From the NCBI GenBank assembly GCA_026391995.1, contig JAPLCY010000165.1, positions 1 to 5,717 of the forward strand: a stretch of DNA of 5,717 nt, written 5' to 3'. The DNA is from Candidatus Auribacterota bacterium. GTDB taxonomy: Bacteria; Auribacterota; Tritonobacteria; UBA1439. Both the position numbers and the translations under genes were made by a program. Shown in pieces: positions 1 through 5,495 of the stretch (its first letter is position 1; every line of letters begins with the position of its first letter). The notes beneath the pieces are model-generated. The model searched no databases and had not been told where the DNA came from. It saw only the letters and a list, made by a program, of their open reading frames with translations.

Positions 1-908
1 CGCCCCTGCTGCTCGCCTGCGGCATGCTGCTCGCCGGTTTTAGCATCAAATCAGGCCTCGTGCCGTTTCACGCGTGGCTGCCGGATTCGCATCCCGCGCC
101 GGCGCCGGTCTCCGCGATGCTCTCCGGCGTCCTGATCAAGACACTCGGCGTGTACGCGATCATGCGGGTGGCGTACGGCATCCTCGGCTTCTCTCCCGGG
201 CTCTCGCGGGTTCTGATGGGCCTCGGGGCGCTCTCCATGGTGGCCGGTGTCTTTCTCGCGCTCGGGCAGTGGGACTTCAAGCGCCTGTGTGCCTTCTCAT
301 CGGTCAGCCAGGTGGGATATATCGTGCTGGGGCTGGGCTTGGGGACGCCGCTGGGAATCACGGGCGCCCTGCTCCATCTCTTCAACCATTCGGTTTTCAA
401 ATCGCTCCTCTACCTGGACGCGGGTGCAATTGATTACGCGACCGGGAAGAGGGACCTGCGCGAGATGGGAGGCCTGCGCGAACGGATGCCGTTCACCGCG
501 GCGACCTCGCTTATCGCGTCCCTGTCGATTTCAGGAGTACCCCCCTTCAACGGGTTCTGGAGCAAGTTCCTTATCATACTGGCCTGCGTCGGGAGCGGGC
601 ATTACTGGTACGGGTGTGCCGCCGCGCTCGTGAGCCTTCTGACCCTGGCGTCGTTCATGAAGGTGCAGCGGTACGCGTTCGACGGCGTCCTCAACATGCG
701 GTGGGCGGCCGTGCGGGAGGTGCCGTGGCGCATGAGGGTTCCCATGGCGCTGCTCGCGGCGATCTGCCTGGCGGGCGGGCTCATGTTGCTTCCCCCTGTG
801 TCGGGCTGTCTCCGCGCAGCGGCGGGCGCTATCCTGCCCGGGGCGGGCGAGGCACGGTTGCTGACCGGGAGGGTCGCCGGCCCTGGTGATCCGGCCGGGC
901 GTCGCTGA
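1..908 (+). CDS. Hydrogenase-associated antiporter-like membrane subunit (NuoL/M/N, HyfB, MrpD superfamily), 5'-truncated by window
   Basis: The reading frame is open from base 3, so the gene begins upstream; about 302 C-terminal residues are visible and end in TGA at 906-908. The first visible stretch carries the superfamily hallmark, a lysine-bearing helix leading into PFHAWLPDSHPAPAPVSA, followed by a second helix with LIKTLGVY. Further on come FNHSVFKSLLYLDAG and the very typical GVPPFNGFWSK. Several hydrophobic helices follow, ending in a short polar tail. Proteins of this family (usually about 480-500 residues) form the proton- or sodium-translocating arm of complex I and of group 4 [NiFe]-hydrogenases; the buried lysines line the ion path. 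The next genes encode a dicluster ferredoxin-like subunit and a hydrogenase maturation protease, so a membrane-bound hydrogenase (Ech/Mbh/Hyf-like) is favoured over complex I or an Mrp antiporter. The superfamily is certain; the exact subunit letter is not. Confidence 0.9.
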   Translation, partial: PLLLACGMLLAGFSIKSGLVPFHAWLPDSHPAPAPVSAMLSGVLIKTLGVYAIMRVAYGILGFSPGLSRVLMGLGALSMVAGVFLALGQWDFKRLCAFSSVSQVGYIVLGLGLGTPLGITGALLHLFNHSVFKSLLYLDAGAIDYATGKRDLREMGGLRERMPFTAATSLIASLSISGVPPFNGFWSKFLIILACVGSGHYWYGCAAALVSLLTLASFMKVQRYAFDGVLNMRWAAVREVPWRMRVPMALLAAICLAGGLMLLPPVSGCLRAAAGAILPGAGEARLLTGRVAGPGDPAGRR

Positions 909-922
909 GGGGTGTGACGGGT

Positions 923-1537
923 ATGAAGTATCCAAAATTTCGTGAGATTATGGAGGGTGTGCGCGCCCTGTTCGGCAGGCGGTACACCAGCCGCTTCCCC
1001 GCGGAGCCGGCGGTCGTCCCCGAGGGGTTCCGAGGGATCCCCCGTTTTGACGCCGGGGGATGCATCGGCTGCGGGGCGTGCGCGACCGTCTGCCCGGCGA
1101 AGGACATCGAGATCAATGACGAGATCCGCGACGGCGGTGCGATCAGGCGGCTCACCATCCATTACGACGACTGCATCTTCTGCGCCCAGTGCGCAAGGAA
1201 CTGTCCCACGGGGAAGGGCGTGGTGATGACCAGGGAGTTCGACCTCGCCACGGACGACCGGAACCGGCTGCGCGAATCCGTCGAGAAGGAGCTCGTCTGC
1301 TGCGAATTGTGCCATGAGCCGTTTGCGGCGCGGGATCATCTCCTCTGGATCGCCCGGCGGGTCGGGACCGCCGCCTACACGAACCCGACGCTGATGCTCA
1401 CCCTCCTGAACGATATTTCGCCGGGTGCCTCCATGGTCCCGGAAAAGGGTGAGGGCCCGGCGCGGAGCGATCGCATCCGAGTGCTCTGCCCGAAGTGCCG
1501 GAGGGTTGCTACGCTTGAATTCTCGATGGAGAAGTGA
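923..1537 (+). CDS. Dicluster [4Fe-4S] hydrogenase subunit (HycF/MbhN/NuoI-like) with extra CxxC pair
   Basis: This 204-residue protein has two classical [4Fe-4S] motifs, CIGCGACATVCP (cysteines 47, 50, 53, 57) and CIFCAQCARNCP (84, 87, 90, 94). Such subunits pass electrons between a ferredoxin or formate-oxidising module and the NiFe catalytic subunits at the cytoplasmic face of the membrane. After the ferredoxin fold come a CELC motif (127-130) and, about 60 residues later, CPKC (189-192), a spacing that could build a zinc-ribbon or rubredoxin-like metal site. The start chosen is ATG 923, because the purine-rich GAGGGG at 907-912 lies about 10 nt upstream; GTG 914 is in frame but sits directly against that Shine-Dalgarno sequence. 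The gene begins 14 nt after the antiporter subunit stops, which implies one operon, and it overlaps the following protease remnant. Assignment to a group 4 hydrogenase rests on context. Confidence 0.85.
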   Translation: MKYPKFREIMEGVRALFGRRYTSRFPAEPAVVPEGFRGIPRFDAGGCIGCGACATVCPAKDIEINDEIRDGGAIRRLTIHYDDCIFCAQCARNCPTGKGVVMTREFDLATDDRNRLRESVEKELVCCELCHEPFAARDHLLWIARRVGTAAYTNPTLMLTLLNDISPGASMVPEKGEGPARSDRIRVLCPKCRRVATLEFSMEK

Positions 1538-1896
1538 GCTCGCCCCGATCCTCGAATCCCGCGGGCGGGGAGGGATCGTCCTTCTCGGTGTGGGCAATCC
1601 CCTGCGCGGGGATGACGGCGTCGGCGGCGTGGTTGCCCGGGGCCTCGCGGGACGCGCCCCGGGGCGCGTGATCGACGGCGGGAGCTCGCCGGAGAATTTC
1701 GGCGAGGGCATCGCGGCCCCACAACGCTTCGCTCACGCTCCTCGCGTCGTATCTCCACGAGCGGTGCGGGTGCGAGGTGGTTGTCCTGGGCGTCGAGCCG
1801 TCCGGGACGGCGTTGGGCTCCGGGTTGAGCGCCCCGTGTCGCGCGGCCGCTGGAGAGATCGTGGAGTTCCTCTCCGCGTGGTTTCCCGGTTCATAG
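1515..1896 (+). pseudogene. hycI: Hydrogenase maturation protease (HycI type), broken by internal deletion plus frameshift
   Basis: HycI-family endopeptidases clip the C-terminus of the hydrogenase large subunit after nickel insertion. The first part, in the frame of positions 1515-1717, reads LLGVGNPLRGDDGVGGVV and then VIDGGSSPENFGEG, closely like the start of E. coli HycI. From about 1720 the homology moves to the +1 frame (codons from 1720 to TAG 1894-1896): HNASLTLLASYL, then VVVLGVEPSG, matching the HycI C-terminal third including its metal-binding His. Compared with HycI as I remember it, about 40 residues are absent, including the central Asp ligand, and the lost length must be 2 modulo 3. 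The likely original start is TTG 1515, inside the end of the upstream gene, with GGAGG at 1500-1504; no ATG or GTG is in frame near there. Left in the first frame, translation would run through the downstream palindrome to 2069. An assembly error cannot be excluded. Confidence 0.75.
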
Positions 1897-1948
1897 GGTG
1901 GATTATTCATCAGACTGATAAGAGCAATTTTAACGGTCTAACATATGC

Positions 1949-2002
1949 AACCGCACTTGCCTGCCCTGCCTGCCGGCAGGCAGGCGGCAGGCAGGCGCGG
2001 TT
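1949..2002. repeat. 54-bp GC-rich imperfect palindrome (GGCAGGCAGG type)
   Basis: The outer arms 1949-1965 and 1986-2002 pair over 17 positions, with one mismatch and one wobble on the + strand. They enclose an 18-bp perfect palindrome at 1966-1983 (core CTGCCGGCAG), leaving a 2-nt bulge at 1984-1985. The element fills most of the 130-nt gap between the broken protease and the next gene. On the minus strand it translates as a run like LPAGRQGRQ, a peptide I recall as a common annotation artefact in environmental genomes, which suggests a widely dispersed palindromic element. TTTTAAC at 1928-1934 and GTTAAAA at 2000-2006 add a further inverted match. No T-run follows the hairpin on the + strand, so a standard intrinsic terminator is not supported. 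Confidence 0.8.
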
Positions 2003-2026
2003 AAAACATCAAAAGTTGGTGAATAT

Positions 2027-2404
2027 ATGGTCATCCCGAACAGATTATTATTCAAAGCAATCCCGATAGTCATGGTGGCCTGGATTGCCGCGGCCGGGGC
2101 CCCCTTCCCCTGTTCGGCCCAGCCGTTCGACCGCAAGACCCTTGAGGGGAACCGGCAGAAGGTGATCGAATGGGCGAGGCTCAACGGTGCGCTCATCGAT
2201 GGGATGACCAAGGGGGAGGTCCTCAAGATATACGGCAGGCCCGACAAGCGTTTCAACTACAACTATCAGAGCGGCAGGCTCGAGCAGTGGGTCTATTACG
2301 TCCCCCGCCGCCGCAGCATTTTCCCGTTCAAGGCAAGCCCCTTCGCCGCCCGGTTCCGCTACCTCTATTTTCGCGACGAAATCCTCGTCAGCATGCAGCC
2401 GTAG
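2027..2404 (+). CDS. Small secreted protein with BamE/SmpA/OmlA-like domain
   Basis: This is a 125-residue protein of no assigned function. Residues 1-31 look like a signal peptide: basic N-terminus, a hydrophobic stretch around 11-25, and a plausible signal peptidase I site after CSA at 29-31. The cysteine there is not in a normal lipobox, so it is probably a soluble periplasmic protein rather than a lipoprotein. From residue 59 it reads GMTKGEVLKIYGRPD, then LEQWVYY (85-91) and RYLYFRDEILVSM (111-123). This is the pattern of a BamE-like fold: a short helix with G-x-T-x-x-E-V, a G-x-P turn, then strands ending in a F-x-D/E-x-x-V-x-S segment. BamE proteins belong to the outer-membrane beta-barrel assembly machine, but many unrelated small envelope proteins share the fold. 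The ribosome site is weak; ATG 2072 (residue 16) would remove half of the signal peptide. Confidence 0.75.
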   Translation: MVIPNRLLFKAIPIVMVAWIAAAGAPFPCSAQPFDRKTLEGNRQKVIEWARLNGALIDGMTKGEVLKIYGRPDKRFNYNYQSGRLEQWVYYVPRRRSIFPFKASPFAARFRYLYFRDEILVSMQP

Positions 2405-2427
2405 CGGCCATTGCAGCGATTATCATT

Positions 2428-2456
2428 TTAACATTGCGCTCCGGGTATGATATATT
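2428..2456 (+). promoter_or_regulatory. Predicted sigma70-type promoter for carD
   Basis: TTAACA (2428-2433) and TATATT (2451-2456) each match the consensus at five of six positions and are separated by exactly 17 nt. Transcription would start near 2463, giving a 5' leader of about 38 nt before the carD ATG at 2501. A second -10-like TATGAT overlaps at 2446-2451 but has no good -35 partner. The stretch is AT-rich against a GC-rich background, as expected for a promoter. Confidence 0.55.
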
Positions 2457-2500
2457 GTTGCTTCCATCGCGCAGTTAATCTGCAAGCTCAGGAGGATTAC

Positions 2501-2998
2501 ATGTTCAATGCCGGGGATATTGTCGTCTACAGGGGGCACGGACTGGTGAAGGTTGTCGGGATGCCGAAGAAGAGGCTCAGCGAACTTCAGGAGGGGGCCG
2601 TCGGCGAAGAGATCTATTACATGCTGCAATCCGCGCGCACGCCGCTCATGGCGACGAAGATGCTGGTGAAGGTGGAGGGGGCGGAGCGGGTGCTCCGCTA
2701 TCCGGTGTCTCCCGATGAGGCAAAGGGGATCATCACGCTTATGAGCGAGGAGTCGGCCGATCTCCCGGAAGACCCGAAGGAGAGGATGCAGATACTGGAA
2801 TCAATCGTCGACAAGAACGATGTCCGCGAGCTCGCCTCCCTGGTGCGCGACTACCGCGAGTGCAAGCTCCTGAATCTCGATCGCGTCGAGATCACCCGCA
2901 TCAAGGCGGTTGCCCGGAATATCGCCGAAGAGATTTGCCACGCGTTGAAGATCAACCGCATGACGCTGAAGGGAAAGTTCTCGATCCGGTCGTCCTGA
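2501..2998 (+). CDS. carD: CarD-family RNA polymerase-binding transcription regulator
   Basis: This 165-residue protein starts at ATG 2501, preceded by a strong AGGAGG at 2490-2495. The N-terminus FNAGDIVVYRGHGLVKVVG followed by YYMLQSARTPLMATKM (about 45-60) is the Tudor-like RNA polymerase-interaction domain shared by CarD and the TRCF RID. The rest (about 70-165) is helical, with an ELASLVRDYRECKLLNLDRVE segment and AEEICHALKI near the end, as in CarD proteins that bind the upstream edge of the transcription bubble through a conserved helical domain. In Mycobacterium and Myxococcus, CarD binds the beta subunit and stabilises open complexes at many promoters, including rRNA promoters; a similar role is inferred here. 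Length is normal for the family. It seems to be transcribed alone from the promoter at 2428-2456, and it converges with the lipid-transport operon, with only 15 nt between stop codons. Confidence 0.88.
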   Translation: MFNAGDIVVYRGHGLVKVVGMPKKRLSELQEGAVGEEIYYMLQSARTPLMATKMLVKVEGAERVLRYPVSPDEAKGIITLMSEESADLPEDPKERMQILESIVDKNDVRELASLVRDYRECKLLNLDRVEITRIKAVARNIAEEICHALKINRMTLKGKFSIRSS

Positions 2999-3013
2999 GT
3001 ACCCGCACGGTAA

Positions 3014-3631
3014 TTACTGTTTTTTCCCGCCTTCCGCGCACGCCTTGATCTGATCCGAGTGTGCCATATCCCCCAGGGCGTCATTGAGCGCCATTGCCAC
3101 TGCCTCGCTCATCGCGCCGACGAATTTGCCCTTCCCCTGCTGCTTCACGCGGGCCTTCGCCTCGTACGTCCACACGGACTGGCCGCTGCTCGCCTTGACG
3201 AGTTCAAATACGAATGTGCATTCGGCGAACGTTCCCTCCTTTGAGATGACCTGGTCAAAGCTCTCTATGTCGGTCTGGAGGATGAGATTGGCGCTGCCGA
3301 TGATGCCTATCGGCTCTACCCGCTTGAAGAGATTGGATGATTTGAGGGCATTGGTGAGCGCCCGGCGCACCATCTCGGAGGGCGGTTCGACCCAATGGCT
3401 GTACTCATAAAATCCGACGCGGTAGTCGGACGCGCGGTAGAACATCTGGTCCTGGTAGCGCGAGGGCGAGCGCACGTTGTTGATCGATACGGTCAGCGGA
3501 AGCTGCGTCGCCGCCGCGGTTACGGCGGGGGCCGTGTCGATGGTGTAGAAGTGCGTCTGCATATAGGTGACGCATGACACGAGCCCCAGCGCAATCACGG
3601 GCAACATGACCAGTTCTTTGATCCCTCTCAT
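3014..3631 (-). CDS. ABC-type transport auxiliary lipoprotein (PqiC/DUF330-like) of Mla operon
   Basis: This 205-residue protein has a short basic N-terminus, a hydrophobic stretch and a lipobox LVSC with the lipidated cysteine at residue 20, so it is a lipoprotein, most likely held in the outer or inner membrane facing the periplasm. The body includes LPLTVSINNVRSPSRYQDQMFYR, where a surface strand is followed by the typical Y-x-D/E-x-x-x-Y/R pattern of this family. Later come ALKSSNLFKRVEP and LILQTDIESFDQ, then FVFELVKASSGQSVWTYEAKAR. Together these match the ABC_trans_aux (PqiC) family, whose members lie beside MCE-protein operons and link them to the outer membrane. It is the last gene of the mla cluster. 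AAGGAGG at 3640-3646 sits 8 nt from the ATG. No clear intrinsic terminator follows its stop. Confidence 0.82.
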   Translation of the reverse strand: MRGIKELVMLPVIALGLVSCVTYMQTHFYTIDTAPAVTAAATQLPLTVSINNVRSPSRYQDQMFYRASDYRVGFYEYSHWVEPPSEMVRRALTNALKSSNLFKRVEPIGIIGSANLILQTDIESFDQVISKEGTFAECTFVFELVKASSGQSVWTYEAKARVKQQGKGKFVGAMSEAVAMALNDALGDMAHSDQIKACAEGGKKQ

Positions 3632-3679
3632 GAGTATAACCTCCTTGCCTGATGTTGTGGTGAATCAAATGATAAGGAA

Positions 3680-3794
3680 GCTCGCCCTGCGAGCCCGCCC
3701 TATTGCAGCGCACACCGTAGCGCACACTGTAGCGCACACTGTAGCGCACACTTTAGTGTGCGGTCTTTCGTGCGGTCTTTCTCCCCTGCGAGCC
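3680..3794. repeat. 11-bp direct repeats bracketing the tandem/hairpin element; left copy within a small hairpin
   Basis: CCCTGCGAGCC occurs at 3685-3695 and again at 3784-3794, enclosing 88 bp that hold the tandem 12-mers and the 8-bp palindrome. The left copy is part of a perfect 6-bp inverted repeat, GCTCGC at 3680-3685 and GCGAGC at 3689-3694, with a 3-nt loop. The right copy lacks the left stem arm. The pair may be a target-site-like duplication or a segmental duplication; the sequence alone does not decide. Confidence 0.6.
3707..3781. repeat. Expanded copy of an intergenic hairpin element: 4 x 12 bp and 2 x 12 bp tandem repeats around an 8-bp palindrome
   Basis: The 168-nt gap between mlaD and the lipoprotein gene has four 12-bp units (AGCGCACACTGT type) at 3707-3718, 3719-3730, 3731-3742 and 3743-3754. 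The last runs into a perfect inverted repeat, CGCACACT at 3745-3752 and AGTGTGCG at 3755-3762, with a TT loop. The right flank is then duplicated as two exact 12-bp copies of GTGCGGTCTTTC (3758-3769 and 3770-3781). Positions 3741-3773 align to 5463-5495 with 28 of 33 identities, so this is one copy of a dispersed element whose halves have both expanded. Since the flanking genes are on the minus strand, the transcript would carry the stem-loop. Confidence 0.88.
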
Positions 3795-3799
3795 TGTAA

Positions 3800-4543
3800 C
3801 TATTTCATGTGCGGGTGCAGCGGGATCGAACGGCCCCAGAAGACCGCCGACGGATTCTCGTTCAACTGGTTGATGAGCCTGTCCGCCTTCACTATCGCCT
3901 CCCGGAGCGCCCGCATCGTCTGGGTCACCTCGTACTCGGTGTTGAGCATTGTCCCCCGGGTGGTCTGGAGGAAGGTCGTCATTTCCGAGAATGTCCTGTC
4001 GGCGGTCTGGATGGTGCTGTCGGCGTTCCTGACGAGCGAGCCGAGGCGGTTACCCTTTACATCGCCGATTGACTCGTCGATCTTCGCCAGGATGGCGGCG
4101 ATCCTCTCGAGGATCTTCGGCAGATCATGAGTCACGTTTTCGAGGATGGATACTTTCGAGGGAATCATGGAGCCGGGGGGGATCTCCGGCGCGCCGGGGT
4201 CCCCGCCCGAAAGCTCAATCTGCATGATGCCCATCAGGTTTGCCATGACGAGCGTGGCGAAGGTGCCGTTGCGAAGGGTGACATGGCTGGTGACGATCCC
4301 GACGCTCACGATGACCTCGTTCTTGTCGTTCACCTTCACCTCTTCCACCTTTCCCACTGGCACGCCGCGGTAGAGGACGGTGCAGTCCTTGCCGAGGCCG
4401 CTCACGCTCTCGTTGAAGGCCATGTAGTAGGTCTCGGTCGGCTGACGATTTTTCATCGAGACGGTGGTGAAAATCGCGGTGATCAGCGCGAGTCCCATGA
4501 TGAGGAACACACCCACCTTGATCGTCTGTGTCCTGGTCGCCAT
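3800..4543 (-). CDS. mlaD: MCE-domain lipid-transport substrate-binding protein (MlaD family)
   Basis: This 247-residue protein has one N-terminal transmembrane anchor (about residues 8-28), so the rest is periplasmic. It is followed by a single MCE domain (about 37-115) with NESVSGLGKDCTVLYRGVPVGKV and the later TLVMANLMGIMQIELSGG. Known MlaD proteins form a hexameric ring in the periplasm that carries phospholipid to or from the MlaFE ABC transporter. Residues about 120-228 are helical with heptad-like spacing, and the segment NPSAVFWGRS (230-239) resembles the end of many MlaD/PqiB-like proteins. The start ATG has AAGGAG 7-8 nt upstream (minus strand, 4551-4556). It lies downstream of mlaF and upstream of the auxiliary lipoprotein, in the usual order for such operons. 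The extended helical tail suggests a longer tube than E. coli MlaD (183 residues). Confidence 0.92.
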   Translation of the reverse strand: MATRTQTIKVGVFLIMGLALITAIFTTVSMKNRQPTETYYMAFNESVSGLGKDCTVLYRGVPVGKVEEVKVNDKNEVIVSVGIVTSHVTLRNGTFATLVMANLMGIMQIELSGGDPGAPEIPPGSMIPSKVSILENVTHDLPKILERIAAILAKIDESIGDVKGNRLGSLVRNADSTIQTADRTFSEMTTFLQTTRGTMLNTEYEVTQTMRALREAIVKADRLINQLNENPSAVFWGRSIPLHPHMK

Positions 4544-4623
4544 GTTGATTCTCCTTTATGTAGTGCCATGCATCTCGGATCCCTGCATGATGCCGCGCGG
4601 GGCAGAATTCAATCCGCGCTACC

Positions 4624-4649
4624 TCTTGCGTCATGCGTGGGACGCAAGA
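4624..4649 (-). other. Intergenic hairpin between mlaF and mlaD
   Basis: A perfect 9-bp inverted repeat, TCTTGCGTC at 4624-4632 and GACGCAAGA at 4641-4649, encloses an 8-nt loop. It starts 20 nt after the mlaF stop in the 126-nt gap before mlaD. No U-run follows on the minus strand, so it is more likely an mRNA-stabilising or processing hairpin than a terminator. CATGCA (4567-4572) with TGCATG (4584-4589) gives a second, weaker stem nearer to mlaD. Otherwise nothing recognisable is in the gap. Confidence 0.55.
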
Positions 4650-4669
4650 CCTGCTGCTTCCGACTGCGG

Positions 4670-5428
4670 TTACTGTATTGAGGCATCCGGTTTCCGGTCA
4701 AAGAACTGCCTTACGCGGGGGACCGTGCAATCCTCCGCCTCTTTGAGCGTCCCCTCGAAAATTTTATGTCCGTGATCGAGCATGAGCACGCGGTCGGCGA
4801 CCGTGCGGATGGATTCGAGTTCGTGAGTGACGACGACCATCGTGATCCCCATCAGGCGCTTGATGTCGAGGATGAGCCTGTCGAGCCCGGCGGCCATGAT
4901 CGGGTCCAGGCCTGACGACGGCTCGTCGAAGAAGACGATCTCGGGATCCATCGCGATCGCCCGCGCGAAGCCGACGCGCTTCTTCATTCCGCCGGAAAGC
5001 TCCTCCGGCATCAGTTGTCCCGCGTTCCCCAGGCCCACGAGGTTGAGCTTCATCCATGCCAGGATATCCATGAGTTCGCGGTCCATGGCGCCGTATTCCT
5101 CCATGGGCAATGCGACATTTTCGGCCACGGTCATGGAATTAAAAAGCGCGCCCGACTGGAACAGGATGCCGATCCGCCGCAGCAGCCCGGTGCGTTCGTC
5201 CTCGTCCATCCCGATGATATCCCTGCCCCAGTAGAGGATTTCTCCCTTCGCGGGGTCGAGGAGGCCCACCATGTGCCGCAGCAGCGTCGTTTTCCCGCAC
5301 CCCGACCCGCCCAGGACCACGAGTATCTCGCCGGGATAGACGTTGAACGAGACCTCCTCCAGCACGACGGTGTCGCCGTACCGCGCCTCCAGATCCCTGA
5401 CCTCGATGATGGGTGATTTTTTATTCAT
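4670..5428 (-). CDS. mlaF: ABC transporter ATPase of Mla lipid-transport system (MlaF family)
   Basis: This 252-residue cytoplasmic nucleotide-binding subunit powers lipid movement through the MlaE permease. All catalytic motifs are intact: Walker A GGSGCGKT (40-47), Q-loop Gln 91 in LFQSGALF, signature LSGGMKKR (144-151), Walker B IVFFDE (164-169) with catalytic Glu 169, D-loop SGLD (172-175), and H-loop His 202 in VVVTHE. LFQSGALFNSMTVAENVALP and the M-K-K-R after the signature are characteristic of MlaF/Ttg2A rather than other ABC ATPases. It follows mlaE after an 81-nt gap holding a hairpin element. The ATG at 5426-5428 has no recognisable Shine-Dalgarno sequence directly upstream, but homology begins within the first ten residues, so the start is probably right. 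The C-terminus ends RQFFDRKPDASIQ, near the family's normal length. Confidence 0.95.
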   Translation of the reverse strand: MNKKSPIIEVRDLEARYGDTVVLEEVSFNVYPGEILVVLGGSGCGKTTLLRHMVGLLDPAKGEILYWGRDIIGMDEDERTGLLRRIGILFQSGALFNSMTVAENVALPMEEYGAMDRELMDILAWMKLNLVGLGNAGQLMPEELSGGMKKRVGFARAIAMDPEIVFFDEPSSGLDPIMAAGLDRLILDIKRLMGITMVVVTHELESIRTVADRVLMLDHGHKIFEGTLKEAEDCTVPRVRQFFDRKPDASIQ

Positions 5429-5462
5429 CTGTCGTATGGGTTATATATCCGCAGTGCATCCT

Positions 5463-5495
5463 GTAACGCACATTTTAATGCGCGGTCTTTCGCGC
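5463..5495. repeat. Single-copy form of the intergenic hairpin element in the mlaE-mlaF gap
   Basis: CGCACATT (5467-5474), TT loop and AATGCGCG (5477-5484) form an 8-bp stem with one A-C mismatch on the + strand, which becomes G.U in RNA of the transcribed minus strand. It is followed by GGTCTTTCG as in the copy at 3741-3773. Five transitions separate the two copies over 33 bp. One pair of them, at the second base pair from the loop, changes C-G to T-A and keeps pairing. The rest of the 81-nt gap shows nothing recognisable. Confidence 0.8.

Noticed and set aside
914..922. GTG 914 as start of the iron-sulfur subunit
   Set aside because: It sits directly against the GAGGGG motif; ATG 923 has the right spacing.
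602..1711. Long minus-strand open frame of 369 codons
   Set aside because: It lies antisense to the clear hydrogenase subunits, has low-complexity Arg/Pro/Ala composition typical of GC-rich shadows, and shows no recognisable motif.
1715..1725. Programmed ribosomal frameshift in the protease
   Set aside because: No slippery heptamer or stimulatory structure was seen, and a frameshift alone would not restore the ~40 missing residues.
1425..2069. Single long + frame running from within the iron-sulfur gene to 2069
   Set aside because: Only its middle part (about 1515-1717) resembles HycI; afterwards it crosses the frameshift, a palindrome and the next gene's start, so it is read-through.
3009..3025. 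GTAATTAC palindrome plus six T as a terminator for carD
   Set aside because: An 8-bp palindrome without a loop cannot make a stable GC stem; the T-run encodes the Lys-Lys near the lipoprotein C-terminus on the other strand.
3632..3662. Promoter before the lipoprotein gene (TTATACT-like -10 on minus strand)
   Set aside because: It would overlap the ribosome site and leave almost no leader; the gene is better explained as part of the mla operon.
3707..3781. CRISPR array
   Set aside because: The 12-bp units are directly adjacent, with no spacers, and there are no cas genes.
3567..4130. + strand open frame of 187 codons
   Set aside because: It overlaps the lipoprotein and mlaD genes antisense and reads through the tandem repeat (repeated AHTV), so it is a shadow.
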